The notes under the pieces were generated by a model. That model ran no database searches. It was not told the DNA's origin and saw only the letters and a program-made list of their open reading frames with translations. Of a stretch of DNA of 64,000 bases, positions 12,309-23,412 are shown piece by piece; position 1 is the stretch's first letter, and each line of letters starts with the position of its first letter. A program made the position numbers and the translations under genes. This DNA is from Carya illinoinensis (Eukaryota > Streptophyta > Magnoliopsida > Fagales > Juglandaceae), in contig NC_056765.1 of assembly GCF_018687715.1 (NCBI RefSeq), positions 14,667,001-14,731,000 of the forward strand, in the 5' to 3' direction.

Positions 12309-12895
12309 AGCGACAAAGACCCCAAACCTTAAATAAAATTCCCTTAAACATATCCTTAAAGTTCGTTGAACCTACACTCTCCTATCCTATAGCCTCGTTA
12401 CATAAATTCTACAAAACCTTGACCTCAGTCATCTTAAGCGACTTAAAGGTAATTCATTTCCTCATTGCTACGTGAGTTCCTACCTTACAAAGATTGCCTA
12501 AACCATGACATTCCCTTCAGACCTCAACATCATACAAGCAAACCACATTGCTAAAAATTCAAGTCTACTACACTAAATGTTCATGCCTAATAATAGTATC
12601 CTCGATTATACCGCCTTCCTGCCACAACACAACCTTTGACCCCCTTTAAGAAAACAAATAAAAACCAACAACATAAAACCAAAAACCAAAAACCAACACC
12701 ACAAAACAAGAAACAAAAAGAAACCAGCATGCAATAACATAACTAAATAAATAAAAACAAGCAAACAAGCTCAAATACATAAAACAAATAAAACATGTTA
12801 AATAGCAACTTTACTTAAAAATAAATTTTAAAACACAACTTTAAAAACATTCTAGTACTACCTACGGGACATGTGGTTTTACCCAGAGCCAAACC

Positions 12896-12907
12896 GCTTT
12901 GATACCA
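12896..12907 (-). other. Primer binding site (initiator Met-tRNA type)
   Basis: Read on the minus strand this is TGGTATCAAAGC, one mismatch from the common TGGTATCAGAGC. It sits two bases inside the right LTR at 12910, as expected for the start of reverse transcription. Confidence 0.75.
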
Positions 12908-12909
12908 CC

Positions 12910-12961
12910 TGTGACGCCCCCAAATCCCCGTATTCGTATATGGGGATTTGGGGGCGTCACA
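12910..12961 (-). repeat. Shrunken 52-bp LTR with 20-bp inverted ends
   Basis: The segment starts TGTGACGCCCCCAAATCCCC and ends with its reverse complement, separated by 12 bases. The first 20 bases match the left LTR start (TGTGATGCCCCAAAATCCCC) at 18 positions. TAAAC follows at 12962. The copy appears to be an LTR that lost about 2.3 kb between its two ends, giving a near-perfect hairpin. Confidence 0.7.
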
Positions 12962-12966
12962 TAAAC

Positions 12967-13229
12967 GCCACAAAAAACATATATTATTACCAGCTTAACA
13001 ATATAAATGTTGGGAAATTACTAATTTCCCGATGCATCATTACTATCTTTGCGGCGTTGTTATAAACGCCGCCAAAGCTATATATTATTACCGGCATAAA
13101 AATTTAAATGCCGGGAATCTCAATAATTTCCTGGCAGAAACATTAAGCGCCGATAAATTTATATATCTACCGGCGCATAAACAAACGCCGCACATATAAA
13201 CGCTGCCAATTTTGCTTTATTTTGTAGTG
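12967..13229. repeat. CACTA-1 3' terminus and subterminal repeats, outer part
   Basis: It continues the array interrupted at 6606, with motifs such as ACGCCGCCAAAGCTATATA and GGCGCATAAACAAACGCCG, and ends in TTTTGTAGTG at 13229. Its reverse complement matches 22216-22480 closely by eye. Confidence 0.8.
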
Positions 13230-14004
13230 AATTCACTAACAACCATATATTTAGACCACAAAACAGAGCCTACGAAAAATGCTCGGGAAGAAACAAACAA
13301 ACAAAAAAGGAAAAAAGAGAGAGCTTGAGAATAAAAAATTCTATACCAAATTACCAATCATAAATATTCAACACAGACTACATAATACATATCAATATCA
13401 TACCAATGTTTCCCTGCGATCAACATTGGAGACGCGTACGCAAGACAAGATAACGGAGATGATGGAGACATGCGACTAGACGAACGACTAGAGCTGATGA
13501 GCTGATATCAAGTCTTAATGATTAAATAAGAAAATGGATTAAAAAAATGCATGATCCTCTAAAATGTTAGAGATCAAGTTGATCTAACATTTCTTTTCAT
13601 TTCGAAATTAGGTTTGCATGACCCTCAAAATCTAAATTATCAAAACTAAAAGATTATACCTTACCTGGGGGAAAAGTAACAAAAAATACTTGAATGATCT
13701 AATTATTAATATATAATTAAAATTCAATGATACGGCACAATCTTAATCATCAAATTAAAATATATTGTTTATGTGCATTACAAATTCTTTAGACTAATGC
13801 TATTATGTTTCCTAATTTCTACCACTCACTTTACCCTCTTAACATGGCATTGTAAAATGTGGCACCACATGACTTATTAAAAAAAATAAAAAATACATAT
13901 TCAAAATAAAATGGCATCCAAAAATATAGAAAGATGAACACTAAAAGCCTAGATTCACTCTATTCTTTTATTTTTGTGTCATTAATTTTTTTGATAAGCC
14001 TTGT
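13230..14004. other. AT-rich spacer, nothing recognised
   Basis: No gene, terminal repeat or tandem array is visible. It would be continuous with 19639 onward before the copia insertion. Confidence 0.5.
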
Positions 14005-14796
14005 TGTTAGATATATGCCCGAGTCTTTCCTTAGTACAACACTCTGTTTATACTATAGATTCAAAAACCAAATACAAGACTCTATACGGATATGATTAGA
14101 ATAATCTTTTCAGCATATATATATACAAACTGTATAACATGTAATGACATTGAATGTAAATATTGATATAACCAGAACAGAACCAACAGATTGTGATTAA
14201 ACCCTAATATCCAAACAGATTCAGATAATAACCAAAGAATCAAATAACAGCAATACTAATCATCAAGAAAATAGAGAAATAAAGCAAAGATAATGCAAGA
14301 GAGAACAACACAACCGATTTACGTGGTTCGACCCTAATGGTCTACGTCCACGGCAGGAATGGGCCTCAGAGCTTTATTGATATCATTGTCCATCACAGAG
14401 AAGCCTCAGAAACTCTCTATTATTACAGAGCACTCATCTTCACTCAAGAAAATCGAAGATTTTCTCCCAAAAATGAAACCCTAGTTTCCCCCTCTCTGCT
14501 CTCTCTCTCGAACCCCCCTCTCTTAATTGGCCGAATACAAGATACAAAATGAAATAGGTTAAAACATACGGCTGAAACGATACATATATATGTCATGACA
14601 AATGGCTCCACGTGGACTGATCCTATGGCTCAAACTTGGCCTCGGTTTGAAGTAGCTTACGAGTCACGTGCTGGTCATGAGGCTTCATTAATCCAGAAGT
14701 TTCATTTCATTCATCCAATCGTAACACATAGAAACAAGAGAGGTCAGATTAACAAAGTATAATAATTTATAAATGTTAATTGCCATACCATTTACA
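14005..14796 (-). repeat. Copia 3' LTR (792 bp)
   Basis: It is flanked on the left by CTTGT and on the right by the complement of the polypurine tract. It pairs with 18856-19633. Confidence 0.92.
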
Positions 14797-14864
14797 AATC
14801 TCCACCTTGGCAAAACATTTATTTGCCAAATTATCAATCCTCATCATTGGCCTATTCCTGCAAC

Positions 14865-17800
14865 TTACCCCCTAGTGGGGTCAGACTCTAGACTCCATAT
14901 TAAGTTCAGACAGTGTCTGAACTTAGACCTTGGGAGTGACTTGGTCATCATATCAGAGGGATTATCCTCAGTTGAGACCTTTTCCACACCTACAACCTTA
15001 GACTCTATAACATCCCGAACAAAATGAAGCCTTATATCAATATGCTTAGACCTTTCATGGTAAACTTGGTTTTTAGCTAAGTGAAGTGCACTCTGATTGT
15101 CACAGTGTACAGAAATATTGCCATTAAAAATACTTAACTCATTTGCATTGCCCTTTAGCCAAATGGCCTCTTTTATTGCTTCAGTCAATGCTATATACTC
15201 AGCCTCTATTGTGGACAAGGCCACAACAGATTGTAAGTGTGACTTCTAGCTAATAGCCCCTCCAAAAGCAGTAAACATATACCCAGTTAAGGATTTTCTA
15301 GTGTCTACATTTCCTGCAAAATCAGAGTCTACATAACCAATTAGCTCACATCCTTTCTCACACCCTTTCCATAACTAAGTCCTAGATTAGTAGTGCCAAC
15401 TAGGTACCTTAGTACCCATTTGATAGACTGCCAATGGGGTTTCCCTGGATTCCCCATAAACCTACTAACTATACTTACTGCATAAGTTAGATCAGGTCTA
15501 GAACAGACCATTGCATACATTATGCTCCCCACCATGCTAGCATAGGGGATTTGTTTCATAAAATCAATATCAGAATCTGTTTTAGCAGCCTGATCTACAG
15601 AAAGTTTGAAATGTTGACCTAAAGGTGTGTTAATAGATTTCAAAAGATTCATACCAAATCTCTTTAGGACTTTAGAAATATAAGTTTTCTAGGACAGATA
15701 TAAAACCTTTGCATTTCTGTCCCTTACTATTTCCATTCCTAATATTTTCTTAGCAGGGCCCAGTTCTTTCATTTCAAACTTAGATTTCAACATGCATTTA
15801 ACTTCATCAATTAGATCAAGGTCTTTACAAGCTATAAGCATATCATCTACATAAAGTAAAAGATATATCATTATTCCTTTTTCTTCCTTGTAATATACAC
15901 AGCTGTCATAGCAACTCCTATTAAACTTATTACTAATCATGTGTGTGTCAAATCTCTTATACCATTGTCTAGGAGATTGTTTAAGACCATATAAAGATTT
16001 TTTAAGAAAGCACACAAGATTATTATTTATTTTATCAGTAAAGCCTTCAGGAGGTTGCATATAAAGTACTTCTTCAATTTCACCATGTAGAAAAGTTGTT
16101 TTAACATCTAATTGTTCTAAATGCAAGTTTTCAAAAGCTGTATAGGCTAGCAGTAGCCTGATTGAGCTATGTTTCACCACAGGTGAGAAAATTTCATTAA
16201 AGTCGATTCCCTCTCTCTGTGTAAATCCTTTTGCTACAAGCCTAGCCTTGTACCTGGTCCCTTCTATCCCTGGTATACCATCTTTTCTTTTAAAGATCCA
16301 CTTGGACCCAATGAGTCTGACTCCTTTAGGTTTAGGCACCAGAACCCAAGTTTGGTTCTTATTTAGTGACTCCATCTCCTCATGCATGGCTAAGAGCCAT
16401 TTAGATGAGTCTTTACTAGATATAGCCTCTTTATAAGACCTAGGTTCTTCGTAAACAACATCATCAGCCACTGTCAAGGCAAAAGCTGTAAGGTCAGCCT
16501 GTCAAAACCTTTGAGGAGGTTTAATTACCCTCCTCTGTCTGTCTCTAGCCAGATTCCAAGATCTGGCTCCACCTTGACCTGTGTCCTCTGAGGTTTGATC
16601 CTCAGAGTCACTGTCATCACCATTTACAGGTTCAGGTTGGGTGTCATCCTGCTCCACCTCAACCTGAGATCCTTCTAATTGTTTGTCAGTATTATTGTTT
16701 GACTGTGTTTCTTGTACCCCAGCCATGTGTGACTCATTAAAAGTCACATCTCGGCTAACAATACACTTATGTCTACCAGGTCCATCTACCCAAAGTTTGT
16801 ATCCCTTTACCCCTTCAGGATATTCTATAAAAATGCACTTAAGTGCCCTAGGTTCCAGGTTATCAGTTTTTGAGTGTGCATAAGCTACACATCCAAAAAC
16901 TCTTAAGTAGTCATATCTAGGAGGTCTTCCAGGCCATAACTCCTGTGGGGTTTTAAATCCTATGGCAGAGGATGGACATCTATTTATGAGGTGTACTGCT
17001 ATAGTGGCAGCTTCTGCCCAAAAGGTTTTGGGCAGCCCTAAATTAGACAGTAGACACCTAACCCTTTCTAGGATGGTTCTGTTCATTCTCTCAGCCAAGC
17101 CATTTTGTTGTGGAGTTTCCCTCACAGTCTTATGCCTAAGGATTCCTTCTTTTTGACAAAATAGGTTAAACTCATTTGAAAGAAATTCTAAACCCTTATC
17201 AGTCCTTAGAGTTTTTAGTTTCCTACCTACTTGGTTTTCAACTAGGGTTTTCCACTCCTTGAACTTTTCAAAAGTGTCATTCTTGTTCTTCAAAATATAA
17301 ATCCAGACCTTCCTAGAGTAATCATCTACTAAGGACAGAAAATAGCTCCCTCCACTATGTGAATTTACTCTAGCAGGTCCCCATAAGTCAGAGTGGACAT
17401 AGTCTAGGGTTTGCTTAGTGTTGTGGGTTGCTGACCTGAAACTAACCCTCTTTGCCTTTCCATAGATGCAATCTTCATAGAAAGGCAAATTTCCTATGTT
17501 TTGTTCATTCAGTAACCCTTGTTTCTGTAACTCTAAAATTCCCCTTTGGCTTACATGTCCAAGCCTCCTATGCCACAAGACAGATTTATTCTCTACAGTG
17601 TTCTGTACTGAAGAAGCCTCCCCAACTACAGTTTTCCCAAGCAAGGTATACAACCCATTTTTAATAGTCCCTTTCATAATAAGTAAGGAACCTTTCGTGA
17701 CCCTAAGTACTCCTGCTTCAGACTTGAAGGTGCAGCCTGATAAGTCAAGCGTACCAAGAGAAATTAAATTTCTCTTCAATTCAGGTGTAAACCTGACCTC

Positions 17801-18832
17801 CTTCAAAATTATTTCAGTACCATCATGTAACTTCAGTCTAACTGACCCTATACCCATGATTTTGCAGGACTTATTGTTTCCTAGGATTACATGCCCCCCC
17901 TTTAACTCAGAGAATGTTTCAAACCAATCTCTAATAGGACACATATGAAAAGAGCAACCAGAGTCCATTATCCACTCTGTTTTAGAGTCAACTTCACTCA
18001 TAGTGAGTACCTCAGCACTCTCATAGCCATCTAATACCACAGAGGCATCCCCTGCCTCCTTGGTCTTATTTCCTAGGTTATTTTTTCTATCAGGACAGTT
18101 CTTTTTGAAATGCCCTTCCTTGTGACAATGAAAACATTTAAAATGTTTTCCTTTTGATTTAGGCCTAGATTTCTTAGCTTCACCCTTGCCTTTTCTTTCT
18201 CTCTTTTCTGTTCTACCCCTAACAGATAGCCCTTCCCCATGATCTTGTTTTGCTTCTCCTTTAGTTTGTAATTCCCTTGTATGAAGTACAGATTGTACTT
18301 CATCTAGTGTTAATGAGTCTCTACCATACATTAGGGTTTCTTTAGGGTTCTGATATGATGAGTCCAGAGAACTCATCAAGAGGATTGCTTGATCCTCATC
18401 CTCCACCTTAATATCAATATTAGCTAGGTCTAGAATGATTTTATTAAACTCATCTAGATGCTGTCCTATTTGTGTTCCTGGGGTCATGTTAAAGGTATAG
18501 AGTTTGGTTTTCTTGTGCAGCCTATTTGCTAGGGATTTTGTCATGTACAAATTCTCTAGTTTCAACCAAATTCCTGCAGCAGTGTCATCACTAGCCACCT
18601 CTCTCGGGACTTTATCCCCGAGAGAGAGGATTAGGGCACTGTGTGCTTACTAGAGAATGTCATCTTTGACAGTCTCCTTGTCTTCCTCTTTTAAAGAGGA
18701 ACCTTTCCTTTTTTCACCCAAGAGGGCATCCTGAAGTCCATGTTGGACTAGGAGTGCCCCCATCTTTATTCTCCATAACCCAAAATCATTATCCCCCGTG
18801 AACTTTTCAATGTCAAATCTCATGGTCCCCAT
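14865..18832 (-). pseudogene. gag-pol: Copia gag-pol polyprotein, interrupted
   Basis: Reading on the minus strand from MGTMRFDIEKFTGDNDFGLW at 18832, the domains are: gag; zinc knuckle CFHCHKEGHFKKNC (near 18110-18150); aspartic protease WIMDSGCSFHM; GAG-pre-integrase HRRLGHVSQRG; integrase core with DLWGPARVNS, LRTDKGLEF and ERMNRTILE (the D, D, E residues); RT with LDVKTTFLHGEIEE and LLLYVDDMLIA; and RNase H with STIEAEYIALTEA. Breaks include tandem stops near 18645-18652, a TGA at 16502-16504, a TAG at 15689-15691 and a frame change between 15340 and 15224. The longest open piece is 698 codons (16502-18598). All domains are present but the polyprotein cannot be made as is. Confidence 0.93.
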
Positions 18833-18855
18833 CGACCTAGGCTCTAGATACCACT

Positions 18856-19633
18856 TGTTAGATATATGCCTGAGTCTTTCCTTGGTACAACACTCTGTTT
18901 ATACTATAGATTCAAAAACCAAATGCAAGACTCTATACGGATATGATCAGAATAATCTTTTCAGCATATATATATACAAACTGTATAACATGTAATGACA
19001 TTGAATGTAAATATTGATATAACCAGAACAGAACCAACAGATTGTGATTAAACCCTAATATCCAAACAGATTCAGATAATAACCAAAGAATCAAATAACA
19101 GCAATATTAATCATTAAGAAAACAGAGAAATAAAGCAAAGATAATGCAAGAGAGAACAACACAACCGATTTACGTGGTTTGACCCTAATGGTCTACGTCC
19201 ACGGCAGGAATGGGCCTCAGAGCTTTATTGATATCATTGTCCATCACAGAGAAGCCTCAGAAACTCTCTATTATTACAGAGCACTCATCTTCACTCAAGA
19301 AAATAAAAAATGAAACCCTAGTTTCCCCCTCTCTGCTCTCTCTCTTGAACCCCCCTCTCTCAATCGGCCGAATACAAGATACAAAATGAATTAGGTTAAA
19401 ACATACGGCTGAAATGATAAATATATATGTCATGACAGATGGCTCCACGTGGACTGATCCTACGGCTCAAACTTGGCCTCGGTTTGAAGTAGCTTACGAG
19501 TCACTTGCTGGTCATGAGGCTTCATTAATCCAGAAGCTTCATTTCATTCATCCAATCATAACACATAGAAACAAGAGAGGTCAGATTAACAAAGTATAAT
19601 AATTTATAAATGTTAATTGCCATACCATTTACA
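18856..19633 (-). repeat. Copia 5' LTR (778 bp)
   Basis: It pairs with 14005-14796. It lacks about 19 bases found in the left copy near 14456-14474 and is followed by CTTGT at 19634. Confidence 0.92.
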
Positions 19634-19638
19634 CTTGT

Positions 19639-20517
19639 GACACCATATTGATAGAAATACTTTTTGTTAGAAGTTAATTAAAGATGACAAAAGACTGAAC
19701 CCAATTTATCACGTGTTTTTTTCAAGGGGCCGGGCCAACGGTTTACGTACGTTCTCTCTCATACAAAATAAGATTAATAAATAATAACAATATTATTCAT
19801 CATATTTTAATCACAATTTTTTTTATATTAATTCTGGATATGGCATTAACTGATCCGAAAAATGTTTGTTATTTTCACTAATATATCAATCAATTGATCC
19901 CACATTAAATAAATACAAAAAAAATATATAATTAAAAACATTTTTATTCAATAATTCACCCTGTCGAAAGTGCTACTACATTTTTGGTATGGTAAATATG
20001 AATTTTAATATGCATATCAATTAGAACAATAAGTATATATGATAATTAATGTAATTAAGATAATCATAAATCTATTCAACAAACTTTACAAATGATGATA
20101 ATTATACTTAAAAAGTGAAGGAAACAAAAAATGTAAAGTTATTGAGCACATAACAAATCAAATGTTAGAACTCATTATATTGAAATCATAATACGACATG
20201 CATTATTGCTTTACTCATTATAAGACCATTTAGGCATGTACATAATAATAATAATAATAATAACAATAATAGTGCAAAATATAATTGAATTTTTAATGAC
20301 AAATTAGACGACAAAAATGTAATTGTGAAAATATAAACAGTGTGAACTCAAACAAAAGTTACTGTTCACTCTACTGTTCACAAGGCTATAGCCTCTTTTA
20401 TAGTAGAATATATAATTTTGAATATTAAGATGTTTTTTGGGCCAAACCCAGACCATGCAAGGACGACGGCTCATTGTATTTCACTAAATCTAGTAACATG
20501 CCCCGTTGTGAGTTCTC
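19639..20517. other. AT-rich spacer with an AAT microsatellite
   Basis: No gene was found. A short (AAT)n run lies at about 20246-20270. Confidence 0.5.
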
Positions 20518-20700
20518 TTTTTTTTTTTTTTTTTCTTGAGTAAACTTTCATTACTTTTGCCAACTTCCATCTCTTCTAGACAAAGAAGCTCTGCCTTCTC
20601 CCTAGAAAGAGAATCGATCCTTTCGAGTGTTGTTGCCAGAGAGGAAGGTGTGAGTTTCGGCTTCACCTTCCTCTCCATTTCCTTTTTTTTTTTTTTTTGT
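20518..20700 (-). mobile_element. Short retroinsert with two poly-A tails on the minus strand
   Basis: Two T tracts (about 20518-20534 and 20682-20698) bound about 150 bp. Read on the minus strand, the sequence ends AATGAAAGTTTACTCAAG then A17, the style of a plant LINE 3' end. The 5' part resembles untranslated leader sequence. It may be a severely truncated LINE or a SINE-like insert; no target duplication was established. Confidence 0.35.
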
Positions 20701-20818
20701 GTATATGCTTCTATGGTAGTGTTTTTCTACCGGCTCAGATTTTCTCAGATCTGCAGCACTCCGACCATGATCAGTTGACATGCGTGAGAAGGTTTGAGCA
20801 AAACCACCACACTTCAAA

Positions 20819-22215
20819 TGTGGTGAGTATTCTTCTATATATTCTCAATAGATGATTATGTGAGGATATTTACAGATCATTGACATAAACACTAATTACA
20901 GAATAAAAGGAAACTAGAATCAATTTGTACAATAAATTAGGCCTTGAATTAAGGCATTGTTTCCTTAACACCCGCCTAGCAAGCTAAGCATCGGGTTGGA
21001 ACAGACATGAAGCTTGGTTCGAAAGAATTCAAAAATAGGGGGAGGAACACTCTTGGTGAAGAGATCAACAACCTATAGATGAGAGGGCACATAATGCGTA
21101 TGAAGTTCACTACCAACAACAAGTTCTCGAAGGAAATGATAATCGAGTTCAACATGTTTGTCCCGTTTGTAAGAGACGGGGTTAGAGCTTAAAAAGAGAG
21201 CACTTTTGTCGTCACATAAAAGAAGTGGCTTCTGTGAGAGGGGAACCTTGAGGTCCTAAAGGAGGTGCATAAGCCAGAGAAGTTCAGCTGCAGTGGTCAT
21301 AAGAGCATGATATTCATATTCACAGCTGGAACGGGAGACAGTAGGTTGCTCCTTGGCACTCCAGGAGACCAAATTATCACCAAGATAAATGGAGTAGCCA
21401 GAGGTAGAATGATGGGTGTTAGGGCATCCAACCTAGTCAGCATCAGAGCAAGCAACTAGAGCACTAGAGGCAGTAGAAGGATGAAAAGTAAGACTGAAGT
21501 GAAGAGTACCCTTCACATAGCGAAGAATGCGCTTGACAACAAGAAAGTGATTTGTAGTTGGAGCATGTAGAAACTGACTAACAGAGTTGTCAGCATGAGT
21601 AATGTTGGGTCGTGTGATGGTCAAGTATTGGAGAGCACCAACAAGAGATCTGTAGAGAGTGAGGTCCGAGAAAGTGGGACCACTGCTAGTCAGGTGGTGA
21701 GAGACAACCATGGGAGTGTGAATGGGCTTGCTATCAAGTAACTGAGTCCAAGTAAGGATATCCCATGTATATTTTAGCTAACTAATAAAAAGACCATCAG
21801 CAGTGGAGGTAGCTTCTAGACCAAGAAAATAACTGAGAGAACCCAAATCTTTGGTGGCAAACTCTGAATTAAGCTTGCGAGTGAATCTGTCAAGAAGAGA
21901 AGAATTGTTGCTAGTAATGATAATGTCATCAACATAAAAAAGTAGATAAATAATGTCAGAATGCTGATGAAACATAAAGAAAGAGGTGTCAGCATGACTG
22001 CAAGAAAAACTAAGTGTAATGAGAAAGGAACTGAAGTGCTGAAACTAGGCTCGAGGAGCTTGCTTGAGGCCATAGAGAGCTTTCTTCAACTCACAGACAT
22101 GGTTACGGTAGCAAGGATCAACATACCCAGGAGGTCGCTCCATATAAACAGTTTTAGTGATGGTACCATTGAGAAATGCATTCTTGACATCCAGTTGGCA
22201 GAGTGGCCATTTAGT
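20819..22215 (-). pseudogene. Copia retrotransposon remnant: RT, RNase H and possible 3' LTR
   Basis: Minus-strand frames give the RT segment [25 protein letters not shown] and [13 protein letters not shown] (22210-22050), then LLFYVDDIIITSNNSS and KDLGSLSYFLGLEA (21960-21790). RYVKGTLHFSLTF and the RNase H start follow (21600-21430), then CEYEYHALMTTAAELL (about 21320). Several stops and frame changes are present. A polypurine-like CGGG lies next to TGTTAAGGAAACAATGCC (20953-20970 on the plus strand), which may be the start of a short LTR reaching about 20819. The upstream half is cut off at 22215 by CACTA-2. The lineage looks Ale/Retrofit-like. Confidence 0.85.
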
Positions 22216-22860
22216 AACTACAAAAAAATGAGGTATTGGCGGCGTTTATATGCGCAGCACTTGTGTATGCACCGGTGGATATATAAATTTACTGGCGCTA
22301 AATGTTTCTGCCGGTAAATTATTGAGGTTCCTGGCGTTTAAATTTTTACGCCAGTAACTATTTGTAGCTTTGGTGGCATTTATAACAACACCGCCAATAT
22401 AGTAATGATGAGCTAGGAAATTAGTAGTTTCCCGGTGTTTATATTGTTACGCCAGTCATAATATATGTTTTTGGTGGCGTTTAAACAAACGCCAATAATT
22501 TATTAATTATACGTTATTATATTAATCGTGTTTGTCGGCATTTATAGTATACCACCAGTAATAAATATATAGAATCAATGGCGTTTCAGAAAACGCTGAC
22601 AATTGATAAAGTTTACGCTGGTAAAGTATTGAGTTATTCGGCGTTTATATCATTTAAACAAATGCTGGCCATTGATTAATTTTATGTTGATAAATTAGTA
22701 GTTTTCTGGCATTTACATTATTATGCCGGAAATAATTATATACATTGGCGGCATTTATAAAATGTCAAAAATTGATCAATGAAACACTAGTAATTTATAA
22801 ATACACCGGTGTATATATTGTTACGCTGGTATTAATATATAGCATCAAGGGTGAAGACTA
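22216..22860. repeat. CACTA-2 3' subterminal repeat array
   Basis: Many short motifs alternate orientation, for example GGCGGCGTTTATATG, TTACGCCAG and GGTGGCGTTTAAACAAACGC. They match the reverse complement of 12967-13229 followed by 6280-6606 along almost their full length, with scattered substitutions. Confidence 0.85.
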
Positions 22861-23412
22861 TTATAAATGCACCTGGTACTAAAATAAATAAAAATAAATA
22901 AAAAAACTTATTTAAATGATACAAAAATACCCCCAAAAATTATGCAAGTGTCGTACAATATTATTCCTTTTGAAAAAATAGTCTATTATTTAAAATTTAA
23001 TCTTTTAATATGGATTTCATATTTATTCTTTTTTAAAAAAGAATGTGGTGCTTGCGAACATTATGAAAAAATATGTTAAACATCATACTAAGATTCACAA
23101 TATCTCATAATCCAGCACTTCTGCTTTTATAATCCGTCCTATTCCAACTTAGCAAAACATAGCAAACGTTGATATATGGCATAACAAAAAATATATTATC
23201 AATTAATGAAAGTTGTGTATACCACCAAACAGAGCAAATGTCGATATATGGCAAATACCATAAATATAGTCTCAATTATAGTCTCATTTATGATCCCCTC
23301 AATCATCGTCCTTGTTGTTCTCTTCCTCTTCTTCATCTTTCTCTTCCTCTTCATTCTCTTTTTGATTTTGCCCTGAGGCCTAAATATAAATTCAAATGAG
23401 GGTCCAAAAATT

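Larger units (their letters stand above)
6612..12961 (-). mobile_element. Gag-only LTR element (TR-GAG-like, Ty3/gypsy type gag)
   Basis: The element is inserted into the CACTA-1 3' end with a TAAAC duplication. It reads on the minus strand: a primer site at 12896-12907 (TGGTATCAAAGC on the minus strand, close to the initiator-Met tRNA site), a broken gag at 12308-11605, about 2.5 kb without coding capacity, and a polypurine tract at 9039-9052. Just before that tract is the 'tttcgtcctcgaaattt' phrase (plus strand, 9060-9076) that marks the pol/LTR junction of Tekay-like gypsy elements. No protease, RT or integrase is visible. Non-autonomous elements with only a gag domain are known in plants as TR-GAG; this fits that description. 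Confidence 0.75.
3242..13229 (+). mobile_element. CACTA-1: non-autonomous CACTA (En/Spm) element with captured exons
   Basis: The left end reads CACTACAAAAAAAG and the right end TTTTGTAGTG, the hallmark ends of CACTA transposons. About 590 bp inside the right end (split by an LTR element into 6280-6606 and 12967-13229) consists of subterminal repeats built on GGCGTTTATAA and ACGCCGG. This same end is found inverted at 22216-22860. No transposase is present; instead the body holds exons of a WNK kinase and a RecQ helicase. After removing the 6.35-kb LTR insertion the element is about 3.6 kb. The 3-bp flanks (tgg and aat) do not match and the left end lacks obvious subterminal repeats, so the left boundary is less certain than the right. 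Confidence 0.6.
14005..19633 (-). mobile_element. Full-length Ty1/copia retrotransposon (Tork/Tnt1-like)
   Basis: Two LTRs (14005-14796, 18856-19633) each start TGTTAGATATATGCC and end CCATTTACA on the plus strand. The target duplication CTTGT lies at 14000-14004 and 19634-19638. On the minus strand a primer site TGGTATCTAGAGCC follows the 5' LTR (18841-18854), and a polypurine tract AAGGTGGAGATT precedes the 3' LTR. Gag and pol domains are all present but broken by stops and frame changes. By eye the LTRs differ by roughly 2-3 percent plus a ~19-bp deletion in the right copy, so the insertion is fairly recent compared with the other elements here. Confidence 0.93.

Noticed and set aside
20518..20817. 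Frames on both strands across the T tracts
   Set aside because: Driven by poly-T/poly-A and an untranslated-leader-like sequence; no conserved domain.
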